Assembly: GCF_001187915.1 (NCBI RefSeq)
Contig: NZ_LGIU01000064.1
Location: 53,959 to 117,958, forward strand
DNA from: Arthrobacter sp. RIT-PI-e
GTDB taxonomy: Bacteria; Actinomycetota; Actinomycetes; Actinomycetales; Micrococcaceae
Length of the DNA stretch: 64,000 nucleotides
Reading direction: 5' to 3'
Shown: piece after piece, positions 1 to 10,731 of the stretch
Position numbering within the stretch: position 1 is the stretch's first letter
Layout: each line of letters starts with the position of its first letter
The notes under the pieces: generated by a model
The model's database searches: none
Told to the model about the DNA's origin: nothing
Seen by the model: only the letters and a program-made list of their open reading frames with translations
Position numbers and translations under genes: made by a program

Positions 1-51
1 ACGCCCGGCGTCGACGTCGAGGCACGGGATCACGCGGATCGCGACGCTCAC
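1..51 (-). CDS. hisF: HisF N-terminus (imidazole glycerol phosphate synthase cyclase subunit), partial
   Basis: Only the first 17 codons lie in the window, starting at a GTG (51-49). They translate to MSVAIRVIPCLDVDAGR, the hallmark start of HisF, including the catalytic Asp in the CLDVD motif. HisF uses ammonia delivered by HisH to convert PRFAR into IGP and AICAR in histidine synthesis. It follows hisG on the same strand with a 13-base gap, so the two are almost certainly co-transcribed. The rest of the gene is beyond the left edge. Confidence 0.88.
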   Translation of the reverse strand, partial: MSVAIRVIPCLDVDAGR

Positions 52-64
52 GGTTGCCCCTCCC

Positions 65-910
65 CTAGATCCGGCAGGCGTGGATGGTGCTGACGAGGAT
101 GGCGCGGGCGCCGAGCTCGTACAGCTCGTCCATGACGCGGTTGGTCCTGCCGCGCTCCACCATGGAACGCACGGCCACCCACCCGGAGTCCCGCAGTGGG
201 GAGACGGTGGGCGATTCCAGTCCCGGCGTCAGCGCCGCGGCGGCGTCCACGAGATCCTTCCGGATGTCGTAGTCCATCATCACGTACTGCCGGGCCACCA
301 GGACGCCCTGCAGGCGCCGCAGCAGCACCGCCAGACCGTCCGGCGCCGTGGCGCCGGCCCGGCCGATCAGCACGGCCTCGCTCTCGAGGATCGGTTCGCC
401 GAAGATCTCCATCCCGGCGGCGCGCAGCGTGCTGCCGGTCTCCACGACGTCGGCGATCGCGTCGGCCACGCCGAGCCGCACGGAGGACTCCACGGCACCG
501 TCCAGGCGGACCACGGATGCGCTGATCCCGCGCTCGGCGAGGTAGTCGGTCAGCAGCCCCTCGTAGCTGGTGGCCAGGCGCTTGCCCTCGAGCTGACCGA
601 CGGCGGAGAAGTCACCCACCGGGCCGGCGAAGCGGAACGTGGAGGCGCCGAAGCCGAGCTGCAGGAGCTCCTCGGCCTCCACCTGCGCGTCGAGGAAGAG
701 GTCGCGGCCGGTGATGCCGACGTCGAGCGTGCCCGACCCCACGTACACGGCGATGTCCCGCGGCCGGAGGAAGAAGAACTCGATCTCGTTCTCGGGGTCG
801 ACGAGCACCAGCTCGCGGGAGTCGCGGCGCTGGCGGTAACCGGCCTCGGAGAGCATCGCGGAGGCGGCCTCGGAGAGGGCGCCCTTGTTGGGAACTGCTA
901 CACGGAGCAT
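65..910 (-). CDS. hisG: ATP phosphoribosyltransferase HisG, long form
   Basis: The 281-residue protein catalyses the first, feedback-inhibited step of histidine biosynthesis: ATP plus PRPP gives phosphoribosyl-ATP. The start MLRVAVPNKGAL and the PRPP-loop segment VVETGSTLRAAG (residues 155-166) are typical of the family. The length, with a C-terminal extension after about residue 205, matches the long form, in which that extra ACT-like domain binds histidine, so no HisZ partner is expected. It sits between hisE (63 bases upstream) and hisF (13 bases downstream). The order hisE-hisG-hisF next to riboflavin genes is common in Micrococcaceae. The function is secure. Confidence 0.96.
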   Translation of the reverse strand: MLRVAVPNKGALSEAASAMLSEAGYRQRRDSRELVLVDPENEIEFFFLRPRDIAVYVGSGTLDVGITGRDLFLDAQVEAEELLQLGFGASTFRFAGPVGDFSAVGQLEGKRLATSYEGLLTDYLAERGISASVVRLDGAVESSVRLGVADAIADVVETGSTLRAAGMEIFGEPILESEAVLIGRAGATAPDGLAVLLRRLQGVLVARQYVMMDYDIRKDLVDAAAALTPGLESPTVSPLRDSGWVAVRSMVERGRTNRVMDELYELGARAILVSTIHACRI

Positions 911-973
911 GACGGAACTTTCGGGAAGAGGGAGAGGGACGGAGCCGGGCCGCGGGCGGGAGCGCCTGCGCGG

Positions 974-1237
974 CTACAGATGCTTGTAGACGTCCTCCAG
1001 GGTGAGTCCCTTGGCGAGCATGAGGACCTGCAGGTGGTACAGCAGCTGGGAGATCTCCTCGGCCGTGTCGTCGTCGGACTCGTACTCGGCGGCCATCCAC
1101 ACCTCGGCGGCCTCCTCGACCACCTTCTTGCCGATGCCGTGCACGCCCGAGTCGAGCTCCGCGACGGTCTTCGATCCGGTGGGCCGGTCCGCGGCCTTGG
1201 TGCTCAGTTCCTCGAACAGGGAATCAAAGGTTTTCAC
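974..1237 (-). CDS. hisE: Phosphoribosyl-ATP pyrophosphatase HisE
   Basis: This 87-residue protein has the all-alpha MazG-like fold of HisE. Segments visible are [14 protein letters not shown] (around residues 33-46) and [18 protein letters not shown], which carry the acidic metal-binding helices. It hydrolyses phosphoribosyl-ATP to phosphoribosyl-AMP and pyrophosphate, the second step of histidine synthesis. It is a stand-alone HisE, not fused to HisI, as in most Actinobacteria. It is the first gene of the hisE-hisG-hisF run visible here. The 71 bases upstream, before the next gene, hold no clear hairpin. Confidence 0.95.
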   Translation of the reverse strand: MKTFDSLFEELSTKAADRPTGSKTVAELDSGVHGIGKKVVEEAAEVWMAAEYESDDDTAEEISQLLYHLQVLMLAKGLTLEDVYKHL

Positions 1238-1308
1238 ACCTCTAGGCTATCGGCTCACCGGGCCGTGCCCGCACCGGGCGGTACCCGGGGATCCGGCGGG
1301 TAGGGCGG

Positions 1309-1973
1309 TCACCCCACGTGGCGGAGGGCGGAGCGGACGACGACGACGTCGTGCCCGTACTCGGTGTCCAGCACCTCCTGGAACGAACCGTCGTCGTACA
1401 CCACCGTCACCGTGACGAAGCCGCGCTCGATCCCGATGGTGAGGACACGTCCGTCGGAGCCGGAGGAGACGGCGTCCAGGATCCGGTCGAGCTCCTGCGG
1501 GTCCGCGGCCCCCCGGCGGTCCGCCGTCGGGTCCTCGAGGGGCAGGGGGTCGTAGAGCGAGAGGGGGATGGGGGCGGCGGTGGTGGCGAAGCGCGTGCCG
1601 TCCCAGGTTCCGGTGACCGCGTAGGTGCCCCAGGTGACGCCCGAGGCCGTCTCCCGCTGGTCCGCGGGGTCCCAGTCCCAGCCCACGAGCTCCGGGCCCG
1701 AGCACTGCGGAGGGTAGGACTCCATCACCGGGCCGAGGCAGAACTGCGGGGCCTCCCCTCCACCTGCAGCACGGTGCCCTGACCGATCACCTCGCCGGCG
1801 GCGGGCGGCACGGCATGGTCCGGTGCGGACGGAGTCCCGGGTGGCGCACCGACCGGTGTCCCCGCTGTCGTCGGTTCCACCGCCGGCGCCCTCCCGGCGT
1901 CCCCCTGGGTGGCGCAGGCGGTGAGGAGCAGCGTGATGAGGGCGAGGATGCCGTATCGGCTCGGCCGTGTCAT
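1309..1973 (-). pseudogene. Actinobacterial lipoprotein of unknown function, interrupted by a -1 frameshift
   Basis: The first part, from the ATG at 1973, has a signal peptide ending in the lipobox LLTAC (MTRPSRYGILALITLLLTAC), then a Pro/Thr-rich linker. The frame stops at 1725 after VEGRPRSSASAR. The overlapping second frame continues as a coherent protein through APQFCLGPVMESYPPQC, SGPELVGWDWD and an acidic tail to 1309. Adding one G to the GGGG run near 1752-1757 joins the halves as QVEGEAPQFCLGPV. I recognise the FCLGPV-ESYPPQC-GWDWD pattern as a recurrent family in Arthrobacter-like genomes but know no function. Either the gene is inactivated or the base call is wrong; as two separate genes neither half makes sense. 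Confidence 0.7.
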
Positions 1974-2080
1974 GCGTCCATCATCGGCGTCGGCGATCGA
2001 GGGCACCATGACCGGCCCGGGATCATCCTCGAACCGTGACCTCGCGCGGCCCGATCATCTTCCCGGGACGGCGGTGCGCC

Positions 2081-2248
2081 CTAGGCCGACCTGGGGGTGA
2101 GCCGAGCGTCGGGCTCCTTGCCGAATCGACGAACGTACACCTGACGGAGCTCTTCGAGCTGGGCGCGTTCGCGATCGCTGATCGGCTCGGCCTTACCCGC
2201 CGCGATCCGCCGCTGCAAGCTACCGACCCGCTTGTCTACCTCTGCCAT
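2081..2248 (-). CDS. Small charged protein of unknown function (55 aa)
   Basis: The protein starts MAEVDKRVGSLQRRIAAGK and is rich in Arg, Glu and Lys, with a predicted helical middle (SDRERAQLEELRQVYVRRF). I chose the ATG at 2248 because a GGAGG Shine-Dalgarno sequence precedes it by about nine bases. The longer in-frame extension reads like a shadow of the neighbouring gene. It overlaps the 3' end of the upstream gene (stop at 2236) by 13 bases, suggesting translational coupling. No family recognised. Confidence 0.5.
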   Translation of the reverse strand: MAEVDKRVGSLQRRIAAGKAEPISDRERAQLEELRQVYVRRFGKEPDARLTPRSA

Positions 2249-2538
2249 GGAAATCGCCTCCGCCGTCCATTTTCCGCTGATCCGACCGTGGTGTCCATCG
2301 ACCCGCTCGTCTGCAGGTTCTCGATGGTGCGGTAGATCATCCTGCCTTCCGTCTCTGTTGCATCGTCCAACAGGGCCACCAGGGCGTCGTTCGCGACCTC
2401 GCGGTCGGTCTGGCTGTCCGAACCGGCCTGTCCGAGGGCCCACTCCGCGCGCTTCCACCACTGCTCGCGCGCAGCGTTCTCACGAGCGATCAGCGTCGAC
2501 CGGAACGCCGGGTAGAAGGCGATCGCCGCAGCGATCAC
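2236..2538 (-). CDS. Small membrane-anchored protein, N-terminus uncertain
   Basis: The frame encodes a hydrophobic stretch (IAAAIAFYPAFRS) followed by a soluble helical part with ENAAREQWWKRAEWAL and an Arg-rich tail. In the same frame the sequence upstream of the GTG at 2538 continues sensibly (FWRGFWSGPPAAGLFAV), lengthening the membrane segment. No start codon is available there. A plausible ATG with the sequence MSARARRGWLLGG lies at 2696 in another frame, so the true gene may be 2236-2696 with one base lost or gained in the G-rich stretch near 2600-2640. Homologues with a long N-terminal membrane segment and the WWKRAEWAL motif occur in Arthrobacter-like bacteria; function unknown. Confidence 0.5.
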   Translation of the reverse strand: MIAAAIAFYPAFRSTLIARENAAREQWWKRAEWALGQAGSDSQTDREVANDALVALLDDATETEGRMIYRTIENLQTSGSMDTTVGSAENGRRRRFPWQR

Positions 2539-2696
2539 GGCGAACAGACCGGCTGCGGGGGGACCGGACCAGAAGCCCCGCCAGAAGGGCCGTCGAGGAC
2601 GAACGGCGGCCGAAGCCCGCGGCCCGCCCCGCCCCCGAGAGCCGATCCAGCGGCGATACCGCCGAGCAGCCAGCCCCGCCGCGCTCGGGCACTCAT
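2535..2696 (-). other. Candidate 5' part of the preceding membrane protein gene, out of frame
   Basis: An ATG at 2696 opens a frame beginning MSARARRGWLLGGIAAGSAL, a positively charged start followed by a hydrophobic Gly/Ala segment, before degenerating into Gly/Pro-rich sequence. The next 60 codons of the neighbouring frame encode the continuation of a membrane anchor. The simplest reading is one gene split by an indel in a G/C run. It could instead be non-coding sequence that happens to be open. Confidence 0.3.
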
Positions 2697-2778
2697 CGGC
2701 TGCGTCCGCGACGCAGGGCGAAGGACGAGCATCCCGGGATCATGCCGCCCGAACGGCAGGAACGGGGTGGAGCGGTGC

Positions 2779-4599
<1,821 letters not shown>

Positions 4600-4603
<4 letters not shown>

Positions 4604-5250
4604 TGCTCTCCCCCGGTTCCCGTGCCGCGGGCATCCGCGGCGGCGAAGGAGAGGAGCCGCTCGGCGTACTTGGCGAGGACGTCCATCTCGAGGTTCACGT
4701 GGTCCCCGATCGCCTTGGCACCCAGACCCGTCTCCTGGAGCGTGGTGGGGATGAGACCCACCTCGAACCACTGGTCCTGCTCGTCGGGGTCGCTCACGGC
4801 GGTGACGGTGAGGGAGACGCCGTCGACGGCGACGGACCCCTTCTCCGCGGCGTAGCGGCCCAGCCGCGCCGGCAGGCCGAAGCGCAGGCGGTGCCAGGCC
4901 CCGAGGTCCTCGCGTTCGAGCAGCACACCGGTGCCGTCCACGTGCCCCTGCACCACGTGGCCGTCGAGGCGGCCACCGGCCGGCACGCAGCGTTCGAGGT
5001 TGACGGGCGCGCCGGGGTGCAGGGCTCCCGTGGTGGTGCGGCGCAGGGTCTCCCCCATGACGTCCACGCCCACGCGGCCGCCGTCGAGGGTGACGGCGGT
5101 TAGGCAGACGCCGTTCACGGCGATCGACGCACCGGGGGTGAGGTCCCGGCCCGTCTCCGGTGCCTCGACGACGAGCAGTCCGCTCTCGCCGTCGGCGGTG
5201 AGCTCGAGGGCTACCACGCGGCCCTGCTCGGACACGATTCCTGTGAACAT
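4600..5250 (-). CDS. ribE: Riboflavin synthase alpha subunit RibE
   Basis: The 216-residue protein dismutates two 6,7-dimethyl-8-ribityllumazine molecules to riboflavin. Both lumazine-binding repeats are present: [10 protein letters not shown] at residue 1 with [12 protein letters not shown], and a second repeat from [10 protein letters not shown] with [12 protein letters not shown]. The ATG at 5250 follows a GAAGGAGAG Shine-Dalgarno sequence. The gap to ribD is about 30 bases, and the 3' end overlaps ribB by four bases. Symbol usage varies (ribC in Bacillus subtilis naming). Confidence 0.95.
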
Positions 5251-5282
5251 CGATGCTCTCCTTCGGATGGGAGTGGTAGGTA

Positions 5283-6353
5283 TCAGGGGGCGGTGCTGGA
5301 GGGGCGGAGATGCAGCCGGACGTCGGGGCCCAGCCGCACGACGGCGGGTCCCCCGGCGTCGTCGAGCTCCCAGCGTGGGGCGTCCGCGAGGGTACCGACC
5401 CCGAGGTCGGGGAACGCCGGTGCACCGTCGCCGAGGAGTACCGGTGCCACGTAGGAGAACACCTCGTCCACCACGCCGGCGCGGAGGAAGGCGGAGGCGA
5501 TCCGCGGTCCTCCCTCGACCAGGAGGTGGCGGACACCCCTGCCGTGCAGCTCGCCGAGGACCTCGGTGACGTCCCGGGTGATGAACCGGAGGAAGCCCTC
5601 GCCGCGGATCGCGGCATCCGCGGGCACCGGCGTATGTCCCATGACCACGCGCAGCGGGCCCGAGCCGGGGCCCGGTCCGGTGTCCTCCCCCGACCGGGGA
5701 CGGGCGGTGAGGCGGGGATCGTCGGCCAGCACGGTGCCGGTGCCCACGAGGACGGCGTCGGCGAGGGCGCGGATCCGGTGCCCGTCGGCGCGGGCGTCGT
5801 CGCCCGTGATCCATCGACTGGAGCCGTCCGACGCCGCCACGCGGCCGTCGAGCGACTGCGCCGACTTGAGCGTGACGAAGGGACGCTGCTCGGCGAGGCA
5901 CCTGGTCCAGCGCTCGTTGAGGCGACGCGACCGCTCGGCGTGGAGGCCGCGGACGCACTGCACACCGGCGGCTTCCAGGGGCTGCGCCCCACCGGCCGCG
6001 GGCCCGTTGACGTCGTCCGCCGCGTACGCCACGCGGCCCCCCCCGGCGGCCAGGACCGCCTCGCTGCAGGGCCCGGTGCGCCCGGTGTGGTTGCAGGGCT
6101 CCAGGGTCACCACCAGCGTGGTGCCGCGGGGATCGTGGCCGTGTGCCCGGGCGTCGGCCAGGGCGGCGGGTTCGGCGTGGGGTGTGCCGGCGCCGCGGTG
6201 GTACCCCTCGCCGAGGACGGCACCGTCCGGGGCGAGGAGCACGGCGCCCACGAGCGGGTTCGCTCCGCGTACGCCGCGGGCCGCCAGCTCCAGGGCACGC
6301 AGCATCGCCGCACCCTCCGCCGTCGTGGTGCCCGGAGGCGTCGTCGTCGTCAT
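5283..6353 (-). CDS. ribD: Bifunctional riboflavin deaminase/reductase RibD
   Basis: The 356-residue fusion carries out the deamination and side-chain reduction steps after GTP cyclohydrolase II. The N-terminal cytidine-deaminase-type domain shows the zinc motif HAE (59-61) with Cys87 and Cys96 in [12 protein letters not shown]. The C-terminal reductase domain begins near residue 155 ([17 protein letters not shown]) and contains [14 protein letters not shown]. The ATG at 6353 overlaps the stop of the upstream transporter gene by four bases, so translation is coupled. Confidence 0.95.
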   Translation of the reverse strand: MTTTTPPGTTTAEGAAMLRALELAARGVRGANPLVGAVLLAPDGAVLGEGYHRGAGTPHAEPAALADARAHGHDPRGTTLVVTLEPCNHTGRTGPCSEAVLAAGGGRVAYAADDVNGPAAGGAQPLEAAGVQCVRGLHAERSRRLNERWTRCLAEQRPFVTLKSAQSLDGRVAASDGSSRWITGDDARADGHRIRALADAVLVGTGTVLADDPRLTARPRSGEDTGPGPGSGPLRVVMGHTPVPADAAIRGEGFLRFITRDVTEVLGELHGRGVRHLLVEGGPRIASAFLRAGVVDEVFSYVAPVLLGDGAPAFPDLGVGTLADAPRWELDDAGGPAVVRLGPDVRLHLRPSSTAP

Positions 6354-7033
6354 CGCAGGGTCGGATCGGGGTGCAGGGTCTCCACGCTGGGCTTGGCGTC
6401 GCGCTGGGCACGCGCCCAGACGAAGAACCCGACGAGCGTGAAGGCGCCGTAGAACACGTACATGAAGGCGCTCGCGTAGTAGCCGGCGCTGAAGAGCAGC
6501 GGTACGCCCACGATGTCCACGGCCACCCAGACGAGCCAGAACTCCACCCACCCCTTGGCCATGCCGTAGGTGGCCAGGAGCGAGCCCACGAAGGTCCAGG
6601 CATCGGCCCAGACCGGCTCGTAGGAGCCGAGCATGCGGAACACGGGGGTCAGCGCGATCGTCCCGATCACCATGAAGCCGACCATGCCGAGGCGCGTCCG
6701 GTTCCCGGCCCAGGTGGGGGTCACGGCCTGCCCGCCGTCGTGCCGGCTGGCCTGCCACTGGCGCCAGCCGTAGACGGAGACGGCGATGAACATGATCTGC
6801 CGCCCGGCCTGCCCCAGGAGATTAGCGGCACTCGCGGCACCGAAGAGGGAACCGAGGAACACGGTGAGGAGCAGGAGATTGCCCACGATGCCCACCGGCC
6901 ATGCCCATACGCGCCGCCGCATGCCGCCGAGCGCGCTGAGGAGGCCGAAGACGTTGCCCACCACTTCACGCAGCAGGAGGGAGCCGTTGCCTACGGGGAT
7001 GCGGGCCTCGAAGAGCCACTGCAGAAGATCCAT
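6350..7033 (-). CDS. ribM: PnuC-family vitamin transporter, probably riboflavin importer RibM (PnuX)
   Basis: The 227-residue membrane protein has about six to seven hydrophobic helices and the PnuC-like substrate-binding surroundings (VYGWRQWQ; EFWLVWVAVDIVGVPLLF). PnuC proteins carry nicotinamide riboside by facilitated diffusion. In Actinobacteria, members lying behind an FMN riboswitch in rib operons are the riboflavin transporters called RibM or PnuX. Its place as first gene after the riboswitch, overlapping ribD by four bases, supports that reading. I chose the ATG at 7033, just after GAAGGAA; the longer in-frame start would lie in the riboswitch. Confidence 0.85.
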   Translation of the reverse strand: MDLLQWLFEARIPVGNGSLLLREVVGNVFGLLSALGGMRRRVWAWPVGIVGNLLLLTVFLGSLFGAASAANLLGQAGRQIMFIAVSVYGWRQWQASRHDGGQAVTPTWAGNRTRLGMVGFMVIGTIALTPVFRMLGSYEPVWADAWTFVGSLLATYGMAKGWVEFWLVWVAVDIVGVPLLFSAGYYASAFMYVFYGAFTLVGFFVWARAQRDAKPSVETLHPDPTLR

Positions 7034-7156
7034 GCCATTTCCTTCGCCGATACGACGGCTCCGGGGGAATGGCAACTGACAGGACAGTCCCGGACGGCGC
7101 AGCCGGCCGGGAAGACGGCAGCCCGCAGGGCGGACAGCCGGTATCCTCAGCTGTTC
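7034..7156 (-). promoter_or_regulatory. Expression platform/leader between FMN riboswitch and ribM
   Basis: About 120 GC-rich bases separate the aptamer from the ribM start. Several complementary G/C segments could form mutually exclusive stems, but there is no U tract. Control by sequestering the ribosome binding site, or by Rho, seems likelier than an intrinsic terminator. That last point is inference. Confidence 0.45.
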
Positions 7157-7290
7157 GTGCTTCTCCCATCCAGACTTTGACTGTCGGTCCCGGAATTCCA
7201 CCGGCTCAACCGTCCCCTCCTCGCGGATGCGAGGAAACGGGCGGGTCGCGGACTATCACCGCCGGTTCGGAATTACACCGACCCCGGAGC
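7157..7290 (-). ncRNA. FMN riboswitch (RFN element)
   Basis: Read on the minus strand, the segment contains the highly conserved RFN core. The 5' part is GGGGTCGGTGTAATTCCGAA followed by CCGGCGGT, then GTCCGCGACCCG. A variable hairpin follows (CCTCGCATCCGCGAGG), then GGTTGAGCCGGTGGAATTCC and finally GACAGTCAAAGTCTGGATGGGAGAA. It binds FMN and lowers expression of the operon when flavin is sufficient. It lies directly upstream of ribM and controls the whole rib operon, including uptake and synthesis. Confidence 0.95.
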
Positions 7291-7419
7291 ACGTACTGCT
7301 GCGATTGTCGCACGGACCGCTGACGGGTGTCGCCGGGGTCGTCACAATTCTTCCGAGAGCGATCACCCGACGCCGATCCTTCCGGCGTTCAGCGGTGACG
7401 GGCGGTGATGCAGGACGCA

Positions 7420-7460
7420 CGAAGGGCAGGCACCCCTCGCGGCGGAGTACCTGCCCTTCG
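7420..7460 (-). terminator. Intrinsic terminator of aspS
   Basis: A strong hairpin with perfect arms (GAAGGGCAGG against CCTGCCCTTC, extended by one near-match) sits 18 bases beyond the aspS stop. It also lies upstream of the rib operon promoter region, separating the two transcription units. Confidence 0.75.
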
Positions 7461-7477
7461 GGCGGATCGGGGACGGC

Positions 7478-9247
7478 TCAGGCGTCGGGCGCCTTCGGCT
7501 TGGCGTCCACACCGGCTTCCTTGCGCTGCTGCGCGGTGATGGGCGCCGGTGCGGCTGTCAGCGGGTCGTACCCGCCACCGGACTTCGGGAACGCGATGAC
7601 GTCGCGGATGGAGTCGGCCCCGGCGAGGAGGGAGACCACGCGGTCCCAGCCGAGCGCTATCCCGCCGTGCGGCGGCGCGCCGTACTTGAAGCCCTCGAGC
7701 AGGAACCCGAACTTCTCCTGAGCGTCCTCCTGGCTGAGCCCCATGACGGCGAACACGCGCTCCTGGACGTCGCGCCGGTGGATACGGATGGACCCACCAC
7801 CGAGCTCGTTCCCGTTGCACACGATGTCGTAGGCGTACGCCAGGGCGTGCTCCGGGTCGGTGTCGAAGGTGTCCATGAACTCGGGCTTGGGCGAGGTGAA
7901 GGCGTGGTGCACGGCCGTCCAGGCCCCACCACCGACGGCCACGTCACCGGCGGCCACCGCCGCCGAGGCCGGCTCGAACATGGGGGCGTCCACCACCCAC
8001 ACGAACGCCCAGTCGCCGTCCTTGATGAGCCCCGTCCGGTGTCCGATCTCCACCCGTGCAGCACCGAGGATGGCGCGCGAGGTCACGGCGTCGCCCGCAC
8101 CGAAGAAGATGCAGTCCCCCGGGTTCGCGCCGGTCGCGGCGGCGAGACCCGCACGCTCGGCGTCGGTGAGGTTCTTCGCCACCGGCCCGCGGAGGCTGCC
8201 GTCGTCGTCGATGAGGACGTAGGCGAGGCCCTTCGCCCCGCGCTGCTTGGCCCACTCCTGCCAGGCGTCGAGCTGGCGGCGGGGCTGGGAAGCCCCGCCG
8301 GGCATGACGACGGCGCCCACGTAGGGGGCCTTGAACACGCCGAAGTCCGTGTCCGCGAAGAACTCGGTGAGCTCGGTCAGCTCCAGCCCGAAGCGCAGGT
8401 CCGGCTTGTCCGAGCCGTACTGTGCCATGGCGTCGGCGTAGGTCATGCGGCGGATGGGCAGCGGGATCTCGACGTCGATGAGCTTCCACAGCTCGGAGAC
8501 GAGGCGCTCACCGAGGGCGATAACGTCGTCCTCCTCCACGAAGCTGGCCTCGATGTCCAGCTGGGTGAACTCCGGCTGGCGGTCTGCGCGGAAGTCCTCG
8601 TCGCGGTAGCAGCGCGCGATCTGGTAGTACTTCTCGAACCCGCCCACCTGGAGCAGCTGCTTGAACAGCTGCGGGGACTGCGGCAGCGCGTACCAGGAGC
8701 CCGGCGCCAGCCGGGCCGGCACCAGGAAGTCGCGGGCACCCTCGGGGGTGGACCGCGTGAGGGTGGGGGTCTCGATCTCCACGTAGCCGTCGTCGTGCAG
8801 GAGGTTGCGGGCGATGCGGCTCGCCTCGGAGCGCAGGCGCAGGGTGGCCTGGGGACCGGGGCGGCGCAGGTCCAGGTAACGGTGGCGCAGACGGACCTCC
8901 TCGCCCACCTCCACGTGCTCGTCGATCTGGAACGGGAGGGGGTCCGAGGTGTTCAGGATTTTCACGGTGTCCGCGATGACCTCGATGGCACCCGTGGGCA
9001 GGGCCGGGTTCTCGTTGCCCTCGGGGCGCTGCTGCACGGAGCCGACGATCTGCAGGACGTACTCGTTGCGCAGGCTCGAGAAGACGTCCTCCTCCCGCAC
9101 CACCACCTGGGCAACACCGGAGGCATCGCGCAGATCGAGGAACGCCACCCCGCCGTGATCGCGGCGGCGGGCCACCCAGCCCGCCAAGGTGACCGTCTGT
9201 CCTACGTGCTCGGGCCGAAGGGATCCGAGTTCATGCGTGCGGAGCAC
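7478..9247 (-). CDS. aspS: Aspartyl-tRNA synthetase AspS
   Basis: The 589-residue class II synthetase charges tRNA-Asp (and tRNA-Asn in organisms that use the indirect route). The N-terminal OB fold includes [22 protein letters not shown]. The catalytic core shows the motif 2 region [23 protein letters not shown] and the motif 3 region [10 protein letters not shown]. The long insertion between them is the bacterial GAD domain. The GTG at 9247 is preceded by GGAAGGA and gives [10 protein letters not shown], the usual N-terminus; the upstream in-frame extension is not needed. The C-terminal tail is Lys/Ala/Pro-rich. Confidence 0.95.
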   Translation of the reverse strand: MLRTHELGSLRPEHVGQTVTLAGWVARRRDHGGVAFLDLRDASGVAQVVVREEDVFSSLRNEYVLQIVGSVQQRPEGNENPALPTGAIEVIADTVKILNTSDPLPFQIDEHVEVGEEVRLRHRYLDLRRPGPQATLRLRSEASRIARNLLHDDGYVEIETPTLTRSTPEGARDFLVPARLAPGSWYALPQSPQLFKQLLQVGGFEKYYQIARCYRDEDFRADRQPEFTQLDIEASFVEEDDVIALGERLVSELWKLIDVEIPLPIRRMTYADAMAQYGSDKPDLRFGLELTELTEFFADTDFGVFKAPYVGAVVMPGGASQPRRQLDAWQEWAKQRGAKGLAYVLIDDDGSLRGPVAKNLTDAERAGLAAATGANPGDCIFFGAGDAVTSRAILGAARVEIGHRTGLIKDGDWAFVWVVDAPMFEPASAAVAAGDVAVGGGAWTAVHHAFTSPKPEFMDTFDTDPEHALAYAYDIVCNGNELGGGSIRIHRRDVQERVFAVMGLSQEDAQEKFGFLLEGFKYGAPPHGGIALGWDRVVSLLAGADSIRDVIAFPKSGGGYDPLTAAPAPITAQQRKEAGVDAKPKAPDA

Positions 9248-9462
9248 AGCAATCCTTCCCACAAGTGGTTTCGTCGAGTCGCAGGCGGTACGCCGCCTGC
9301 CTAGAGTTGATGCGTATCCGACCACACACTACCGGTCCCGGTCCCGGTCCCGCCGACCGGACAGGCGGTCGCTCCCGAGGACACCCTCGGGAGCAGCGGG
9401 GAACCATCCCCCGGACCCGGCCGCACCACACCGAGGGCCCGGACGGGATCCGAAGGAGAAGC
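9248..9462. other. Divergent intergenic region aspS / APC permease
   Basis: This space must hold promoters for both aspS (minus) and the permease (plus); I see no convincing -35/-10 pair. An 8-bp stem-loop (9281-9300, GCAGGCGG/CCGCCTGC) lies in the aspS leader. A short GGTCCC x3 repeat lies at about 9331-9348. No T-box features are visible. Confidence 0.4.
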
Positions 9463-10725
9463 ATGAGCCAGCAGCCGGGACTCCGCCGAGCACTGGGCGG
9501 GTTCGACGCCACCACCGCGGGGATCGGGGCCATGATCGGGGCCGGCGCCTTCGTGGTGCTCGCTCCCGCCACCGCCGCCGCCGGTGGGCTCCTCCCCTAC
9601 GCCGTCGGCATCGCCGCGTTCGTGGCCTACTGCAACGCCGCGGCGACCGCATCGCTGGCCGTCCGGTACCCCTCGAGCGGCGGGACGTACGTCTACGGGC
9701 GGGAGCAGCTGGGTCCGTGGCCGGGTTTCCTGGCCGGCTGGAGCTTCGTCACCGGGAAGATCGCCTCCTGCGCGGCCATGGCGCTGACCTTCGGGCTGTA
9801 CGTGCTGCCCGGCGCGGAGCGCGCGGCGGCGGTGGCCGCCGTGGTGGGCCTGACGGTGGTCAACCTGCTCGGGATCACCCGGACGGCGCTCGCCACCCGG
9901 GTGATCGTCTCGCTCGTGGTGCCGGTGCTCGCGTTCGTGGTGGTGGTGGCCTTCTCCTCACCGCGGGCACCGGACAGCGCCTCGACGGACGCCGTCGGGG
10001 CAGGGGGCGTGCTGCAGGCCTCGGCCCTGCTGTTCTTCGCGTTCGCGGGCTACGCGCGGATCGCCACCATGGGTGAGGAGGTCCGCGAGCCCCGCCGCAC
10101 CATCCCGGCGGCGATCTTCGGGGCCCTCGGCTTCACCCTGCTGCTCTACCTGCTGCTGGCGCTCTCGCTGCTGCACGCCTTCGGGGCCTCGGGCCTCGCC
10201 GGGACCACCGCCCCCCTGCGGCAGCTCTTCGAGGACGTGATGCCCGACGCCGGTGCGGCCCGCGCCGGCGGCATCGTCACGATCGCCGCCGCACTCGCGA
10301 GCCTCGGGGCGCTCCTGGCACTCATCGCGGGGGTGGGACGCACCACCCTCGCGATGGCCCGGGAGGGCGATCTGCCGCGGGCCCTGGCCCGGATCTCGCA
10401 CCGCACCTCCGTCCCCTGGCTCGCGGACACCGCCGTCGCCGTCGTGGTGGTGGTGCTCCTGCTCACCACGGACGTCCTCACCGTGGTGGGCTTCTCGAGC
10501 TTCGGGGTGCTGCTGTACTACGCGGTGGCGAACATCGCCGCCTTCACCTTGGCCGAACGGCAGTGGTACGCGCCGCGCTGGCTGAACCTGATCGGTGCGG
10601 CGGCGTGCCTCGTGCTCGCCTTCACCCTGCCGGTGGCCTCGGTGGTCACCATGCTGGGCGTCCTCGCGGCGGGCCTGGTGCTCCGCGCCGTCGTGCTGGT
10701 GCTCCGGCGGCGCCGCACCGCCTGA
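9463..10725 (+). CDS. APC-superfamily amino acid/polyamine permease
   Basis: This 420-residue protein has about twelve hydrophobic helices. The N-terminus has the APC signature around GIGAMIGAGAFVVLAP in the first helix, where the unwound substrate-binding region lies. EEVREPRRTIPAAI, between the sixth and seventh helices, is another conserved APC segment. The ATG at 9463 follows CGAAGGAGAAGC. Substrate cannot be told from sequence; cationic or neutral amino acids are usual. The gene ends six bases before the convergent hisS stop, without an obvious terminator between them. Confidence 0.88.
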   Translation: MSQQPGLRRALGGFDATTAGIGAMIGAGAFVVLAPATAAAGGLLPYAVGIAAFVAYCNAAATASLAVRYPSSGGTYVYGREQLGPWPGFLAGWSFVTGKIASCAAMALTFGLYVLPGAERAAAVAAVVGLTVVNLLGITRTALATRVIVSLVVPVLAFVVVVAFSSPRAPDSASTDAVGAGGVLQASALLFFAFAGYARIATMGEEVREPRRTIPAAIFGALGFTLLLYLLLALSLLHAFGASGLAGTTAPLRQLFEDVMPDAGAARAGGIVTIAAALASLGALLALIAGVGRTTLAMAREGDLPRALARISHRTSVPWLADTAVAVVVVVLLLTTDVLTVVGFSSFGVLLYYAVANIAAFTLAERQWYAPRWLNLIGAAACLVLAFTLPVASVVTMLGVLAAGLVLRAVVLVLRRRRTA

Positions 10726-10731
10726 GCCGGG